This document shows positions 45,001 through 57,434 of a DNA stretch of 64,000 nucleotides, piece by piece. The first letter of the stretch is position 1; every line of letters begins with the position of its first letter. Under the pieces are notes generated by a model that was not told the origin of the DNA, did not search any database, and worked only from the letters and a program-made list of their open reading frames with translations. Origin of the DNA: Panopea generosa (Eukaryota > Mollusca > Bivalvia > Adapedonta > Hiatellidae); assembly GCA_029582155.1 (NCBI GenBank), contig CM055897.1, positions 91,959,829 through 92,023,828 on the forward strand, in the 5' to 3' direction. Made by a program: the position numbers and the translations under genes.

Positions 45001-48000
45001 GAGAATGAGAAGAAAATCAGAAAAATCTCAGTATGAATACGAAGATTCTGATGATGATATGACCGATGGTTACTATGGAAAGAAACCTTCACCACCTCCT
45101 AAACCACGACCACAAAAATCCACTACTAGGACAAAGACGGTTCCTCCAAAGACAAAAGCACCTACTCGTCAACCATCGCCTAAGCTAGGCGAACATACAG
45201 CCATATACCAACAAGCAGATCACATGGAAGGGGCGTATGAAGACACTGGAAGATTAGTCCCTTGCTATAACTGTGGGCGGAAGTTTGCTGAAGACAGACT
45301 GGAGAAACACGAGAAATTCTGCAAAAATGCGACAAAGAAGAGGAAGGTAATGGACCCGTCTAAGCTGCGAACGAGAGGAACAGAGATGGAACAATACTCC
45401 AATCATAGACAACCTACACCAAAGGTTAGTACTTCCCTCAAGCTTTTTTACAGATCGGAATGTTCTTAAATGTTTTATAAATGCCATGTGTGTATAGTAA
45501 GGTTATTTGATTTGGAATATAATGATATTTGAATGCACATTAAATATGTGTCAAGTGTTCCAAAGAAAACATCAACAGCAGTTGGTTATTTTGTTTCTAT
45601 TGATTCGAACTAAATGGAAAACAAGTTTATTTGACAATGTTTAAATCAAAAATCAAATATCGAAAAATTAAACATAACACAAAATAACATTATGCAAATA
45701 TCCCCATTGCCTTATATATGTAATGATAAGACTATGATATAACATTTCAGCTTTTTGTTGAAATAAATAGTATTCCAATTTGAACTTTACGTTGCTGGTG
45801 TAAATTGTTTGCCTTTACTTGGTCATATGATCTAGAAATTTCGAGAGAGTGTGTCGGGGCCCATACTGTTTGGTTCATAGATAAGGTTCCTCACCGGTAA
45901 GTGGACCATATTTTGTCATTATCCACTTCATCCAAATATGCTTAGTTCTTGTTATACAAAGGACAATACTGATGTAAATTTGTTTATCTTATCATAATCA
46001 TATTTTCTGTTTAATTTATAGAAGCAACAAAGGGAAAAGGTGATCATCTATTATTATTCTTTTATTTTCAATACCAGTAGCCTATCTCAGCAACGAGTTT
46101 TTGTTATTTTATTTCCATTCACCATATCACACTATTCAGTAGTTTTCAGTAAACCTTGTAAAAGTTGTAACGCCATTTTTTGGTAGATAAATATTTTTTC
46201 TGTTTTCTGTTTGATGGGAAATAGTCACTGAGTTATATTTTGTTTTTAAATGACACAAAATGCATTCACAAACTCGAAGAGCATAATAATCGAAATTTTG
46301 ACCAATATATTAAATGTTTAATTATCTGCCTCAGTTATCTGTCGGGTGTTCATTGCCAGTGCGCCTGTGTGTTCTCTTAATTCTTCTTCCAACGTGTCAT
46401 TAGTGATGTCCATTCTGGGATATATTTTACTATAAAGTGTACACAGTCAAACTTTAAACCTCAACGGATTGTAGATATAAGTGTTGTTATCAAACGAAAC
46501 ATACAAATTGTTTTGGCCAGTAATACATTGTTTAATCTCGACTGAAGACCTCTTTATTTTAATAACAGCACTCATCTTAATGTCCATAAGTCCGTAATTG
46601 TATTAACCTGAATGCCGTTCCGTATTCTAGAAGTAGCAGATTTTTATAACAGAGCTTGCGTTTCATATTGATACGAAGGAAAATGATGATTTTCAATGGA
46701 CGTGTGTATTTTACATTTATAACTATTATATAATCAGAAAGCTTTCTTTTTGTTTCAGAGTTTTGTAATTAAACTGGTCCCCATTATTTTATATGAGTTC
46801 TGCATTCTCGGATTACTAGTATTTTGGTATCAACTGGGAACCAATTGTTGTGTCACGAAATGGTAGTAAATGCTAACTTCATGTTAACGGTCTTAAGATA
46901 TTGTTTAGAAAACTTAACTGAATTTGTTTACATAGTACAAATCAGTGAATCATTAAACGATATAGAACTTAAACGATTAATCACTTGTCTGAGTTTAAAA
47001 TAAACATGTATTTAGACGTTGCATTTATCCCTGAAAACACGTCTACATTTTACTCCGCTGGTTCCTTGTTGATATCCAGATATTTACCCGAATGCAGTTT
47101 AATCGGATATCAGTTTAAAATCAAACTTGCTTTTTTACAATCGTGCAACACTTTTATATTCCATTGGAATCCTTCGTTATACTTGTAGTTCATTCCTCGA
47201 CTCAATTTGGACGTAAGTCGTGCTCGGTAGTTTGAGTGACCATTGGCATGGCTTAGTGCTTAACTCAGCCTTTGTATATGTGATGTTGAACAACGTAAGG
47301 TTTACAACGCAGAATGTGTGCTAAGTTTACAACACAGATGTGTGCAGACTTGCATGTGCGGTCTGTGCTTTGTCCGATTGTTGTTTTCAGTGTATTGTAT
47401 TTTGTTTTTAACTTGAAACCAAAATGTGGATGGTTGTTCTTATGAAGAGTTAAATAAAAATAGCTGTATGGCTTAGTGCTTAACTCAGCCTTTGTAAATG
47501 TGATGTTGAACAACGTTAGGTTTACAACGCAGAATGTGTGCTAAGTTTACAACACAGAATGTGTTAAATAAAAATAGCTGTATGTTACTTACCATGAACC
47601 AACCGGCTGTAAGGGACATATTTGGATTGAAACTATCTCTGTCGTTGCCATTGTCTTCTTTGTTGGGTTTTTAATATGTGTGTGACACGAGTGTTGTAAA
47701 GTGTCGGGTCTGTTTTAATATATATGTAGAAATGTGTGATTATGTTATTTGACTAACTTATTTACTATTGCTTTATACAGTTTAGAATAAAGGTCAGACA
47801 CATAGGATCTTACGTATAGTGTCCTGTACCTGCCAGTATCGGGCTTTGACTGGTCATTTTCTTTTTGTTCAATTTGACTGAAATATGATTTCGGATATTT
47901 CTATTGTTTTATTGTATATTTATTTTATATTTTCTCAGACACAAACACAGATGTGCACAATTATTTTTTGGGATATTTACATTATTATGTTTTAATTTAT

Positions 48001-49084
48001 CTTTGTTCATCATCACATCAATCACCACAGCATTTTTTTTTAAATAAACTTGTCAAAATCATCAAATCTTGAGCAACGATTGATAAATATGACTTTGCTT
48101 ACTGGTATAGTAGGGGTCACATATATGAACTAAATGAGTGCAGTATCTACATTTGACTTTATTGTGAAACCGTATATATTATTCTTTAAGTTAATTAAAA
48201 CACACTAAAAACTAGAATTATTGATTGTAATCAGAGACATAGATAGAGATAAATATCTGCAGGTATTTGACTATATGTTGGCGGTACAGTTCGCGTTTTC
48301 GAAGTCTATCAAATTAAGTCACTGTTATAATATACAGTAGTTCCACTAGCTGGAATGCTATGTCGGCTGCTATTTCATCACAACATTTCTTATGTATTAA
48401 TTAGATATTAATGAACATTACACACACAGAGGTAGAGATGTAAAGATATTTTAATACAGCTTTTTTGCAATTTCGTAACTTTAACATGTTTTTTTCCCCT
48501 TCAATATGGCGTCGTTATGCCTATAACTACTATTTAATTCAAAAGGTATGTCCTATTACACAGCACAGTAAAAACGCATACATTGTCTGGCATTGCTTAT
48601 GGTTGCACAATGTAATTGTGCATTATTAATTTAGTTCAGTAGTTGTAATTTTATGCAGACAATTTCCTTTTAGCCCCAAAACGCATGTTTCGCATAACCT
48701 TCTTTTTTTTTATTTCAGTAGTGGATATTTTCTGACTTTTTAAACGTTTATTAGTATCTGTTTTATTTCTCTGCTGTATAAATATTTATATACAAACAAT
48801 AATTAAGAATCTCTGTTACTTTTCAGACGACCAAGAAAAACAACTGGCGGGCTAAGCACGAGAGTTTCATGAATGCAATAAAGTATGCGAAGAAGGTAAA
48901 GGAGATTGAGGACCAAGGAGGGAATATTGCAGATTTGCCGCCACCACCCGTATCAGAGAACCCTGACTACGTTCAATGTCCACATTGTACAAGAAAGTTC
49001 AACCCACAAACTGCCGAGCGACATATTCCACATTGTAAAAACACAAAGTCAAGACCTGCACCGCCTCCTCGGGGCCGCAGATAG
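40808..49084 (+). CDS. ZC2HC1C: ZC2HC1C-like protein with two C2HC zinc fingers and a coiled coil
   Basis: Exons: 40808-42049, 44846-45424, probable microexon 46022-46039, 48827-49084; all are phase 0 and the protein is 698 residues with the microexon. Zinc ligands are Cys554, Cys557, His569, Cys573 (CYNCGRKFAEDRLEKHEKFC) and Cys664, Cys667, His679, Cys683 (CPHCTRKFNPQTAERHIPHC). The linker has the family signatures RGTEMEQY and NNWRAKHESF, closest to vertebrate ZC2HC1C (GTELEQY, SNWRQKHESF) rather than ZC2HC1A. A highly charged coiled coil runs from about residue 375 to 475. The N-terminus is Gln/Asn-rich and disordered. The molecular function of this family is poorly known. Confidence 0.92.
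42725..42890. repeat. 42-bp tandem repeat, four copies
   Basis: The unit contains 'gtgctcactcggggccttgc' and 'cgcttgtgaccataccatt'. It is strikingly GC-rich for this window. Confidence 0.9.
43565..43745 (-). mobile_element. SINE ('gtactggttctac' family)
   Basis: On the minus strand: B-box-like 'attgcgggttcgatccccag', then 'actcagtactggttctacca', then a tail ending 'ctatattagtataaac'. Well preserved. Confidence 0.75.
46022..46039 (+). CDS. ZC2HC1C: probable 18-nt microexon of ZC2HC1C
   Basis: The 18 bases between 'tttaatttatag' and 'gtgatcat' encode KQQREK in the phase of both neighbours. They would insert six basic residues between RQPTPK and TTKKNNW, a lysine-rich spot of the linker. The flanks fit an AG acceptor and GT donor, but such short exons also occur by chance. 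Confidence 0.45.
47245..47590. repeat. two-copy direct duplication with ~218-bp offset
   Basis: The ~100-bp segment beginning 'tggcttagtgcttaactcag' is repeated with only a few differences. The copy carries 'gttagg' for 'gtaagg' and an extra base in 'acacagaatgtg'. The near identity suggests a recent duplication. Confidence 0.85.
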
Positions 49085-49834
49085 ACCATGTTAACCTTGT
49101 CCCCACGTTCACATTGTTTAGCTGTTATATATACTGAACGGGAAAGCTAACTCGCCATCTGACTTTTTAAGTTCGTGCTGCACGTGCAAAATAAGCATAT
49201 CGTGCCAAACAGATGTGCACGAGAAATTGTATAGAATCTCGCAACAGGGCTATGTAAAATCAATGCAAAATTGTATTTTATGTAGTATACAAATTATAAT
49301 AACGCTACTTAATATTTTGACGAAGGGATTGGAAATACAAACGTGGCAGGTTAGCTTTTCCGTTCAGTATAAATTTAAAATGAATAATAGCTGGACATTT
49401 AAAAAGGAATACTTTTACTGCAATACACAGTTTGATACATATAAGTGTCACATGATATGTGAATTGTTCACGTTATAGATAACCAGACGAATGAACGTTG
49501 ATAATGACATGTTTGCTTTACTTAGTGGTATCTGATCTAATAATTCATAAATGAGATTGCATACACTTATTTGCACACATGACCATTTTAAGGTTATGTG
49601 CTTTAAGGTAGTTATTATACATATATTTCAGTGCTGTTTATTTTGCATTTATATAAGCATACATAAAATATATTTTTAAAAGCACTTACATTGTGTTTCT
49701 TGCCAATAGAAAGAATTTATAATATAGCATTCCATTTTAAATGTCTATTAACTATTTTATGAAAATCTTGAATCACAACACGGTTATGGTTTTACTGGTT
49801 TAACATATAAGTTTTTCTTTAGTGTATGGGGTGT

Positions 49835-50035
49835 TTTTTGTGGTCTAGTGGTTTAATAAGTTGTCTAATGATCCCTAACACCTCACCGCTATGGGTTTGA
49901 ACCAGGCTTGATCCATACACTTTATGAAAGAAACTGTACTAGTGACTTGGTGAAGGACGGTTCTAATCAGATTCGTTCTTGGGTCTTCCTCCATCAACAA
50001 AGTCAGACGTTACTTATAATCGGTAATGTGTCAAA
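49835..50035 (+). mobile_element. tRNA-derived SINE
   Basis: A-box 'tggtctagtggtttaataag', B-box-like 'gctatgggtttgaaccagg', a body with 'agtgacttggtgaaggacgg' and the tail 'gggtcttcctccatcaacaa'. Related body fragments with 'gttgcttgtggaaggacgg' lie near 56860 and 61870 (plus-strand sense). Confidence 0.7.
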
Positions 50036-51791
50036 TGGCATTACTCCTCGTTTAATACTTTAGTGTATTACAACCAACATTGGGTTCCAATGGTGAAACC
50101 ACCATTGGTATTCCGTACAATCATTCATTGACTGTTTTAGCAGTGCATGTTCTTTTTCATTAAGTGGTTTAACATAATGTCACGGACAAAGGGCTTCAAA
50201 CTAGGCTTTTCGAATAAGATATTATTAATCAGGTGAAATGTGTTTTTGTTTCTCTTTTTGTTTTTTTTTTCATATGTTTTTTTAGCATCCAGTTTGGTGC
50301 AGTTCTAATTTCCATTGTTTTTGCTTTTTAGCGTCGCAAGTACTTAACCAAGAATACGTAGAGTAGCGAAGTGTTCACTGTTCATACGTTGTAAATTTGT
50401 GCCAAAGCTTCGATGCTTATCAGAATTACTTCTTTTTAAATGCTTTGTTTCCAGGATTTAGTTTCATCTACATAAACTCAGCTTAGTAAATACTTTAAAA
50501 CTTAAATCATTCATAAATGCATACTGATTAAGATAAAACATGATTTAACTTAACTAAATAGTAAAACAACTTTACGGTTTTTGCATATCTACTCAGTTAA
50601 GGAAATGATGGTAGTACCCAACCCAGGAAGAGAATTGTAAAATATTTTTGTGAACCATGTTTTTGTAATTGTATATATTTTTTTTATTAGATTAATTGTG
50701 ATTTTTGACATGTTCTGGAAACGTACTGCTGTACCAAAATGTTTATTTCTGCATCTTAGAATTGTAATTACATCAGTTTGAATGTAAGTTAATATTTTGT
50801 GTTAAGATTCAAAATTGATGAAGTTAGATCAGTACTTAGTATTTAAAACTTATCCATATAACCTATTAAGCGTAGGCTTGTCGTTTTTTATTTGATAATC
50901 TTAAATTTAGTGTAATGTGTTCACGGACAATGTCTTCTTAAGCAAATTCAGCGAACATCAATGACCAAACGAGATGATTTAATACATGTATAGATATAGT
51001 TATTGTTATATATGCATACATAATTGACGATTTTTTGCGTCCATTTACAATCTAAAATGTGTTCAGCATCATTCGCTCTATCACCATATTACAACACAGC
51101 CATTGAAATGTTTATTCTTTCCCCGCTTCCATTGTTCACAGTTTATATCCTGTATTAATATGTTGTTGCTTGCGCATTTGTTTTAATGTTTGTTATCCGA
51201 ATTTGTATGTTTTACGTGTGTCTGTTAAGTCTAAAGACTCGGAGACCACGAAAAGTACATGAAAAGGTGTGATTCTTTTTTAAAGATATTTGTTGTTTTA
51301 TACTCTATATGAAATTGCGTTTGTATTCACATACTATTTGTATTTTTATGTATATGCCGTTTTGTGAAGTCCTCCTTACATAAAGCTAGGAGTCTATTGT
51401 TTATGCATACACTATAAAAACGGCTTTCTCTTTTTAAAGAAAGTTTTAGATTATAATATAATGCATTGTATTTTAAGATAATTGTTAAGACATACACGTT
51501 GGGTTAAAACAACAACATTTCGACTAATATAACAATCTTTCATTCTTCATCTCGAACAGACGAAACAGTAAATCTGAGTTCATAGAACCTGAAAGGAGTA
51601 CATTCTTTAACTGCAAGCAATACCGGGCTAGCCAACGTTTGTAAAAACAACAATAACGTTTACTGACATAAGCAAACAAATGTGCTTGTTTTAATAATCG
51701 ATCACGGGATTGCAACGAAGTTGTTCGGTTTACGTAATATGCGTTCAGTAACTTATGAAAGCTACCGGCTGTTACATGTGCACCCTTAATG

Positions 51792-51876
51792 AACGTAGCT
51801 GCAGTGGTCAGGACACAGTAATTTTGTCAGTGTGTGTAAGCGAAGGGTCCCGGGTTCGAGTCCGGGACTGGCTGCA
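51792..51876 (+). tRNA. tRNA-like sequence (gene or pseudogene unclear)
   Basis: The 3' half has a strong T arm (cccgggttcgagtccggg) with a perfect B-box GGTTCGAGTCC. Ends gtagctg and tggctgc could pair as an acceptor stem with several G-U pairs. The D and anticodon arms are poor, and no anticodon can be assigned safely. It may be a tRNA pseudogene or a SINE head. Confidence 0.35.
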
Positions 51877-52499
51877 AATATTCCTCGTCCTATTACATTT
51901 TAATTTAAACTCTCTGTAAATGTATGCAATTTTCGGTTCTTAGAACACTATGTTGATTTCTGTTATGCAATGTTAACTGGCACAGTAAACAAGTAGTGTT
52001 TTAAAACGCCGTCAAAACATACCACTTTTTAACGTGGCGAATTAATCTCTGTTAGCATAAACTGATCAGTAGTTCTATTTCTACTTTGACGAATTAGTAT
52101 CCAACACGATATGGGTTTGGTTGCCTATATTATGATATAATTGGGATTAGATTGTGCTGTTTAATGTCGATGTATCAAAGAGGCGTTTGTGAGTTTTTTA
52201 GACGATAGAGGATGGGCTTTAAAAATAGGGTTACTACGAAATACTGTCTGAACTTTGCTCACATAGCACACTTTATTCCAAAGTTTTGTTTTGGAAATGA
52301 TGAGTGTAATGTTCATACAATCACATCGAGATTCAATTTGGTTGATACCCTCACATCAGTTTTACTTTGTTAATATGCACTTGCAAGTTTATTTGTTAGC
52401 GAAATATGCACCATATTTAGATGCTTTGGTAGAACACTTTTGTATGTTAAATTGTTACAAATGCACGGGTTTAAAATTACCAACCATTTTACGACTGAG

Positions 52500-52615
52500 A
52501 AAAAGCCGTAGGTGAAAGATATATTTCAGACTAGCTGAGGAAACGCCGTAGGTGATATATTTCAGACTAGCTGAGGAAACGCCGTAGGTGATATATTTCA
52601 GGCTAGCTAAGTTAT
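52500..52615. repeat. ~36-bp tandem repeat, three copies
   Basis: The unit contains 'gccgtaggtgatatatttca' and 'gactagctgaggaaa'. Confidence 0.9.
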
Positions 52616-53710
52616 GCAGTTAAGGATGAATAGGTGAAGGTAACTTTGAACTATTCATTAGCCCTCCGTATCGTTCTAAACGGAAACTTATTGTTATAAT
52701 AGATTGTGAATGTTGCAAAGCGGATAATTCCGTCCGTCCATTAAAATACCATTGTGATAGTAATTAAAGATTTTAAAATAAACTTTTATTTGATGTTTGT
52801 TATTATTCCTAACCATTTTATTAGATTGTTGTCGTAGGAATAACACATAATTGTGCTTAAATTGGCACGTAGGACGTATCACCGTTTGATGAATAACAAT
52901 GTACAGTTATTTTTTCCCAACCGTTGACTACACAATTAAATATTGAGGGAACTATCCTGATAGAGTTAAAAAAAGTCTTACTGTGTTCAATATAGAGCGA
53001 TATCCCAAGTATACCAACACGTTCACCAAACAAACTTTAGTTGTGTATGTTTAATATAGAACGACGTGCTCAACAGTGTCATTCTGTTTAGTGCATTTTC
53101 TGTATTTTAAGTCTGCAATATGTATAACTGCCAATTTCTCTTAACGCCTCACACCACTATTACAATACCCATATCGCTCCATTCTAATGGGATTATCCAG
53201 AATACAGAGAAAAGCATACTCTACATGTTTCAAAGCTCATATTTTTTAAAACAGAAAAAAGGGTTCCTTGATACCTTTAAATTTGTATTAATATGTAAAC
53301 AGTCTGACCACGATGTTATTCGGCCAATCAAGTCAAGTTGAACAGAATTGGCTATACATCTCATATCAGTATCGAAGTTTCTGTAGTTACTTTCTGTAAT
53401 ACTGGCGGCTATTACATTAGGATAATAGGAAATTATTAAAGTATTAAAAAGAGACTTGACTAAATTATTTTTTTCCTCTCGGTTTATTATCATTATATTG
53501 GAGGTTGGTAATTATAATATTCAGTTTTTTAATATCATAACATAGTAAATCGCGATTATACATGTTAAAGGTACCCTTGTCGAATATACCTGGTATAACT
53601 TTTTGTTCAGTCTATTTGCGTATGTTATATATGAACATGTATTACCATGTATTGTTCGTTCTCTGTAAGTAATAGAGTGTGTTTTAAATCAATCATCAAT
53701 CAATATTTTG

Positions 53711-56284
53711 CTAGAAACCTGCCTCAAACGCGGCTTTTACTATGCTTGGTTTGGATGCATCTTCGCTTGTCGTGAAATCAACAAATGACTCAACTACTGC
53801 GTGCAAAGGGATAACGTTGTTAACTGGGTTATAGGATTTGAAAAAGGCAGTATCCAAGGCTACATCCCCGTGACCATAGGCTTTAGAAGCTATCAGAAAT
53901 TCTTCCTCTGACATTAATTTGTTCTTGTCGGTATCGATGACGTCAAAGATTTTGTCAAAACATTGAGCCATCTTCGCATTAAATTTCTCCTTGTCAGCTT
54001 TAAACTCATCGTTTAAAGATTCGACAAATTCTGATTCTGAAATGTCGCCACTTTTTCCTCGGAAAATGTAATCCTGCCACCATTGTTCCATGTCATCGAT
54101 AACCTGTTTTCGTTTTTCGGCATCCAAATGGTGTAATTGAGAAAACTTTTTCCTGAAAAAAAAATTTTGTTCATTTGACAATATATTCTATAGTGCATTT
54201 GGCTATTTATAGATATCAATACAAAACTTTTGTATGATGGTGAACATTTATTCATGATTAGTAAACAGACACGCCATAAAATTAATTATTACATAAAACA
54301 CTCGTTGTGAAATGTATACTAGAGCTCTATGGGTTTTTTGTTGGGTGACACGAAATATTTAATAACGGATTTCTATAACATAAGCATCACTATTTTAGTG
54401 AATTTGTTTAAGCATATGCGTAGGAGTTCGAGTTGGGGAGTTGACCAATGTCCAGATTGCACCCAAACACACACAGTTCTTAAAAATAAACTTTGATTTA
54501 AGAAAATTACAAAAATACAAAACTAAGATGTATTCGTCTCAAATCGTTTGACCTATTCAACCAACAAAGTGGCGAACCGTAGTTTAGAATTGGCGAAACA
54601 ATAGCTTCAAATAAATATTATAAGGTAAATTAATATAAATTTGCGAATATGTATTAATAATACATTCTTGCCATTAATTCATGATGTTTTTCCGTGTATG
54701 TATTTGTGTATATTGATGTACAAACGTGTTGTTAAGCAACCAGCTTAAATTTAAAAAAAATGATATTTTAATCTTCCTTTTCTGACTTGATTAAATGCGT
54801 CAACGTATCACGGGCGCACTTCTTTCAGTGTTTATATCAGTACAAGTTGTATTATTTATACAAGTATCCCCCATTGCAGTTTCATGAGCATGGTGTTTAA
54901 TATTGTAACAGGAACTTAAAACAGGGAATTCTGCCTGATTATATATGTTCTCTGTTTCTAGAAACAGTAGGAGTATATACACCTTACAAATTACGAAATA
55001 TGTTGTTTTTAACACAAGAACACATTTTTTTTTCAAATTCGTTTATTCCGTCATGTCTATCTATCTGGAATACACTTCCCGAGTATAATCGTAACTCAGA
55101 GACTTTATCTGTTTTTAAAACACATATAACAAACACCTTAAGTTTGATACTTTTTTAAATTCTATAACATTTCATGCAAGGTGCGACGGATGTGGTAATG
55201 AAAAAGAAGATGCTGAGCCCTACTTTATGCATTGTCCTATATATATACTGATGAACGACTTCGTCTCTATTGTTCTACCCGCCGTTTTCATCCCTTAAGA
55301 ACACGAGTGCTTTTATTTAGAAAGAGTATCTCGGCATCAGATATCAATTTTATGCAGCCTTTCAATGCACCGGAACGATATTACGACAGCATTTAAAGCA
55401 ACACATCCACGTTTGAACTTTTAAAAAAAAAATAATTGAGTTATGAGCACATTTCCCATACAAACATACGATCAATTAGCTGTATATGAGCATATAAACA
55501 CAATCTGGAACAAAATGATGCCCAAATTATAATACGTGACTAACACTTTATAAAACAAGCGTGTAACTCACCCGAGTCAAAAAAAATTGTCAAAATGACT
55601 TTCAAGGCAGGTAAAGTACACTACGCACTAAAACGTGAAGTTTTTTAATACGACTCGCATAATTCAATTTGAAGCCAAGTTGGAATCCTCGGCAATTTAA
55701 AAATAATTTATAAAGCGTTTGTCACGCTTTATAATTTGGACATCTTTTTTTATAATTCTAAAGCGTTCTGGATAGTGTTTGTTAGCACATATACAGCTCA
55801 CTGACCATATATTTATGTATGGGAAATGTGCTCACAACTCAATTGAAAAACTTTTTTAAAAAGTTTAAACGTGGATGTGTTGCTTTAAAAACAGGTTATG
55901 TATTTTCTCTCTTTTTCTTACCTCCTACATTAATCTTTTTTTTTCTTTTTATTTATATCTTAATTTATTTAATTGTTCGTTTACATCCTATTGAATGTTA
56001 TAATTGTCATCTTGATTCTAATGTTATTTGTATATTGAAAGGGGAGGACTGTAACTACTATTTCTAGGGCTTGTGGCCCAACCCGGTTGCTATGTGGATT
56101 ATGCAATAAAATATGTTTTAAACCTTATATTTTAACAAAAAATGATAATGTCCGCAACAGTCCAGTTGGAAAATAAATAGAAGTAGCCGAAACAACGAGT
56201 TAACTATTATAAAAAATCATTTAATACTTTACAAAAAGTGTAAAACAAGATTGAATTTGTAGAAAAATTGCTTAAGAAATACCC

Positions 56285-56315
<31 letters not shown>

Positions 56316-56506
56316 ACAATGACAAATGCAATATATATTTTATTATTTCTTTGCATCTATATGAGATAAAAGCACAAAAATGTAACACGTTATTTAATGT
56401 ATTACTTCGATTCCTCTGCATCATTTCTGCAGATTTTGCCGTCGTGGGTTACATCCAGGGATTTGTACCATAGCTTCCACTTCGACACCAAAAATTCGTT
56501 GGCCAT
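53711..56506 (-). CDS. sarcoplasmic calcium-binding protein, copy A
   Basis: Coding exons are 56406-56506 and 53711-54152, giving 180 residues, the usual size of invertebrate sarcoplasmic calcium-binding proteins (cytosolic EF-hand Ca2+ buffers). It starts MANEFLVSKWKLWYKSLD. EF-hand I is at residues 18-29 (DVTHDGKICRND, with His and Cys at unusual places) and EF-hand III at 107-118 (DTDKNKLMSEEE, canonical). Hands II (near FRGKSGDISESE) and IV (near YNPVNNVIPL) look degenerate. The paired-Trp stretch MEQWWQDYIF is family-typical. The junction falls within a Lys codon at AA|GTAAT and TTTTTCAG|G. A non-coding first exon probably ends at 57334. It is the tandem paralogue of the gene at 60030-61488. 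Confidence 0.93.
55030..55390 (+). mobile_element. LINE ORF2 C-terminal fragment
   Basis: Plus-strand frames give SIWNTLPEYNRNSETLSVFK, then RCDGCGNEKEDAEPYFMHCP. This is the post-reverse-transcriptase region and Cys/His knuckle of a non-LTR retrotransposon. The pieces lie in different frames, so the copy is dead. Confidence 0.7.
55388..55895. repeat. long imperfect inverted repeat (arms ~160 bp)
   Basis: 'gcaacacatccacgttt' to 'gagcacatttcccatacaaa' on the left reappears in reverse complement as 'gtatgggaaatgtgctcaca' to 'aaacgtggatgtgttgcttt' on the right, roughly 80 percent alike by eye. A right-hand tail continues to an AATAAA near 56106. It looks like two LINE 3' ends lying tail to tail. 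Confidence 0.75.
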
Positions 56507-57333
56507 TTTTACTGCAATGTAAATGATATCATTTTAATGCTTGTGAGTTTGGAAGAGCCAGATATGTGGTTGCTAGATCATTGCAAATAAGAAAGCCTTT
56601 AACATATTTTTCAAGCAATGTAAAGTACATCACAGTATGCATGGTCATAATATCCTTTCTGGGGCTTAGTGCACAGCTAGTCAAAGTAAATTTAAATGAA
56701 TGTCAGACAAACCTTGTATAAATCTATTTGATACAAGGCTTTCTATGTATAAGTATTTCTTTAAATTAATGTTAAAATGATAAGTTGAAAACAAACACTT
56801 GCATAATGACAATATACCGTATTATTAACTTAGGTGTTATAATGTTTGATGACACGTGGAAACGTGCCAGTTGCTTGTGGAAGGACGGTTCCACTTAGAT
56901 TCAGGTTTATGAACCTGCAATTTTCGTAAATGATCTGCAATGTGTTGGAAATGGCTCAAAATCTCATTGAAAAGATTCCGCGAATTTAAATATCTCAAAT
57001 ACATAGCTTTATCACAAAATGAGGCCATGAAATAATATAGCTATTATTGTAAGTTCAAAACTAGACAAATATCAGCATGGTCAACCACAGACAATTTATT
57101 GATATGTGTCAAATAATTAAAATAAAGGAGAGTATTACATCTATGCAAAAAATTAATATAATGTAAGGGTAGTTGTTTATTAGTTACTCAGAGAGAATTA
57201 TCATGTCAAGTCAAGTCATCCAAAATAAAGCTGCATGATTTTAAGTGCGTAGAATTACATAATACTATGACAGAACTATGAACCAAAATGTATTCGTAGA
57301 GGTTACATTGATATGAAAATATAAACTTTTTAC

Positions 57334-57430
57334 CTTAACGTGAAACGCGTCTTCAAAATATCCTTCACTTCTATATACAGATCTTCCTGTGCACATGGAC
57401 AACAATGAGGATACTCACACTTGTCTGGTG
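57334..57430 (-). other. probable non-coding first exon, calcium-binding gene copy A
   Basis: Minus-strand sequence ending CGTTAAG|GTAAAAAG is clearly similar to 63091-63190 upstream of copy B (shared gaagatct..atata..gaag and the donor). Conservation between the paralogues against diverged flanks suggests a 5' UTR exon. The upstream limit is a guess. Confidence 0.5.
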
Positions 57431-57434
57431 CTCT

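Larger units (their letters stand above)
45425..48826. other. ZC2HC1C introns around the microexon
   Basis: AT-rich, no gene recognised. It contains a direct duplication: 47250-47350 (gcttagtgcttaactcagcc to caacacaga) recurs at 47468-47565, and 'taaataaaaatagctgtatg' also occurs twice (about 47451 and 47566). Confidence 0.6.
49085..53710. other. region between ZC2HC1C and the calcium-binding genes
   Basis: Probably includes the ZC2HC1C 3' UTR, whose end I cannot fix. It holds a SINE at 49835-50035, a tRNA-like sequence near 51792-51876 and a three-copy repeat at 52500-52615. From about 52700 it is similar to 58960-59190 and belongs to the segment duplicated with the downstream gene. No further protein gene recognised. 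Confidence 0.55.
54153..56405. other. intron of calcium-binding gene copy A, with LINE remains
   Basis: Contains a LINE C-terminal fragment (about 55030-55390), a long inverted repeat (55388-55895) and a poly(C)-(CA)n tract at 56282-56319. The intron of copy B lacks these, which explains its smaller size (0.9 against 2.25 kb). Confidence 0.75.

Noticed and set aside
50332-50361. Possible extra ZC2HC1C exon after a pyrimidine tract (RRKYLTKNT)
   Set aside because: The preceding exon has no GT donor before its stop, and the known C-terminus ends similarly (PPPRGRR).
55819-56067. 82-codon ORF with an acylation-like start and a hydrophobic stretch
   Set aside because: It lies inside the inverted LINE tail in an intron; composition is T-rich and the start falls in the repeat arm.
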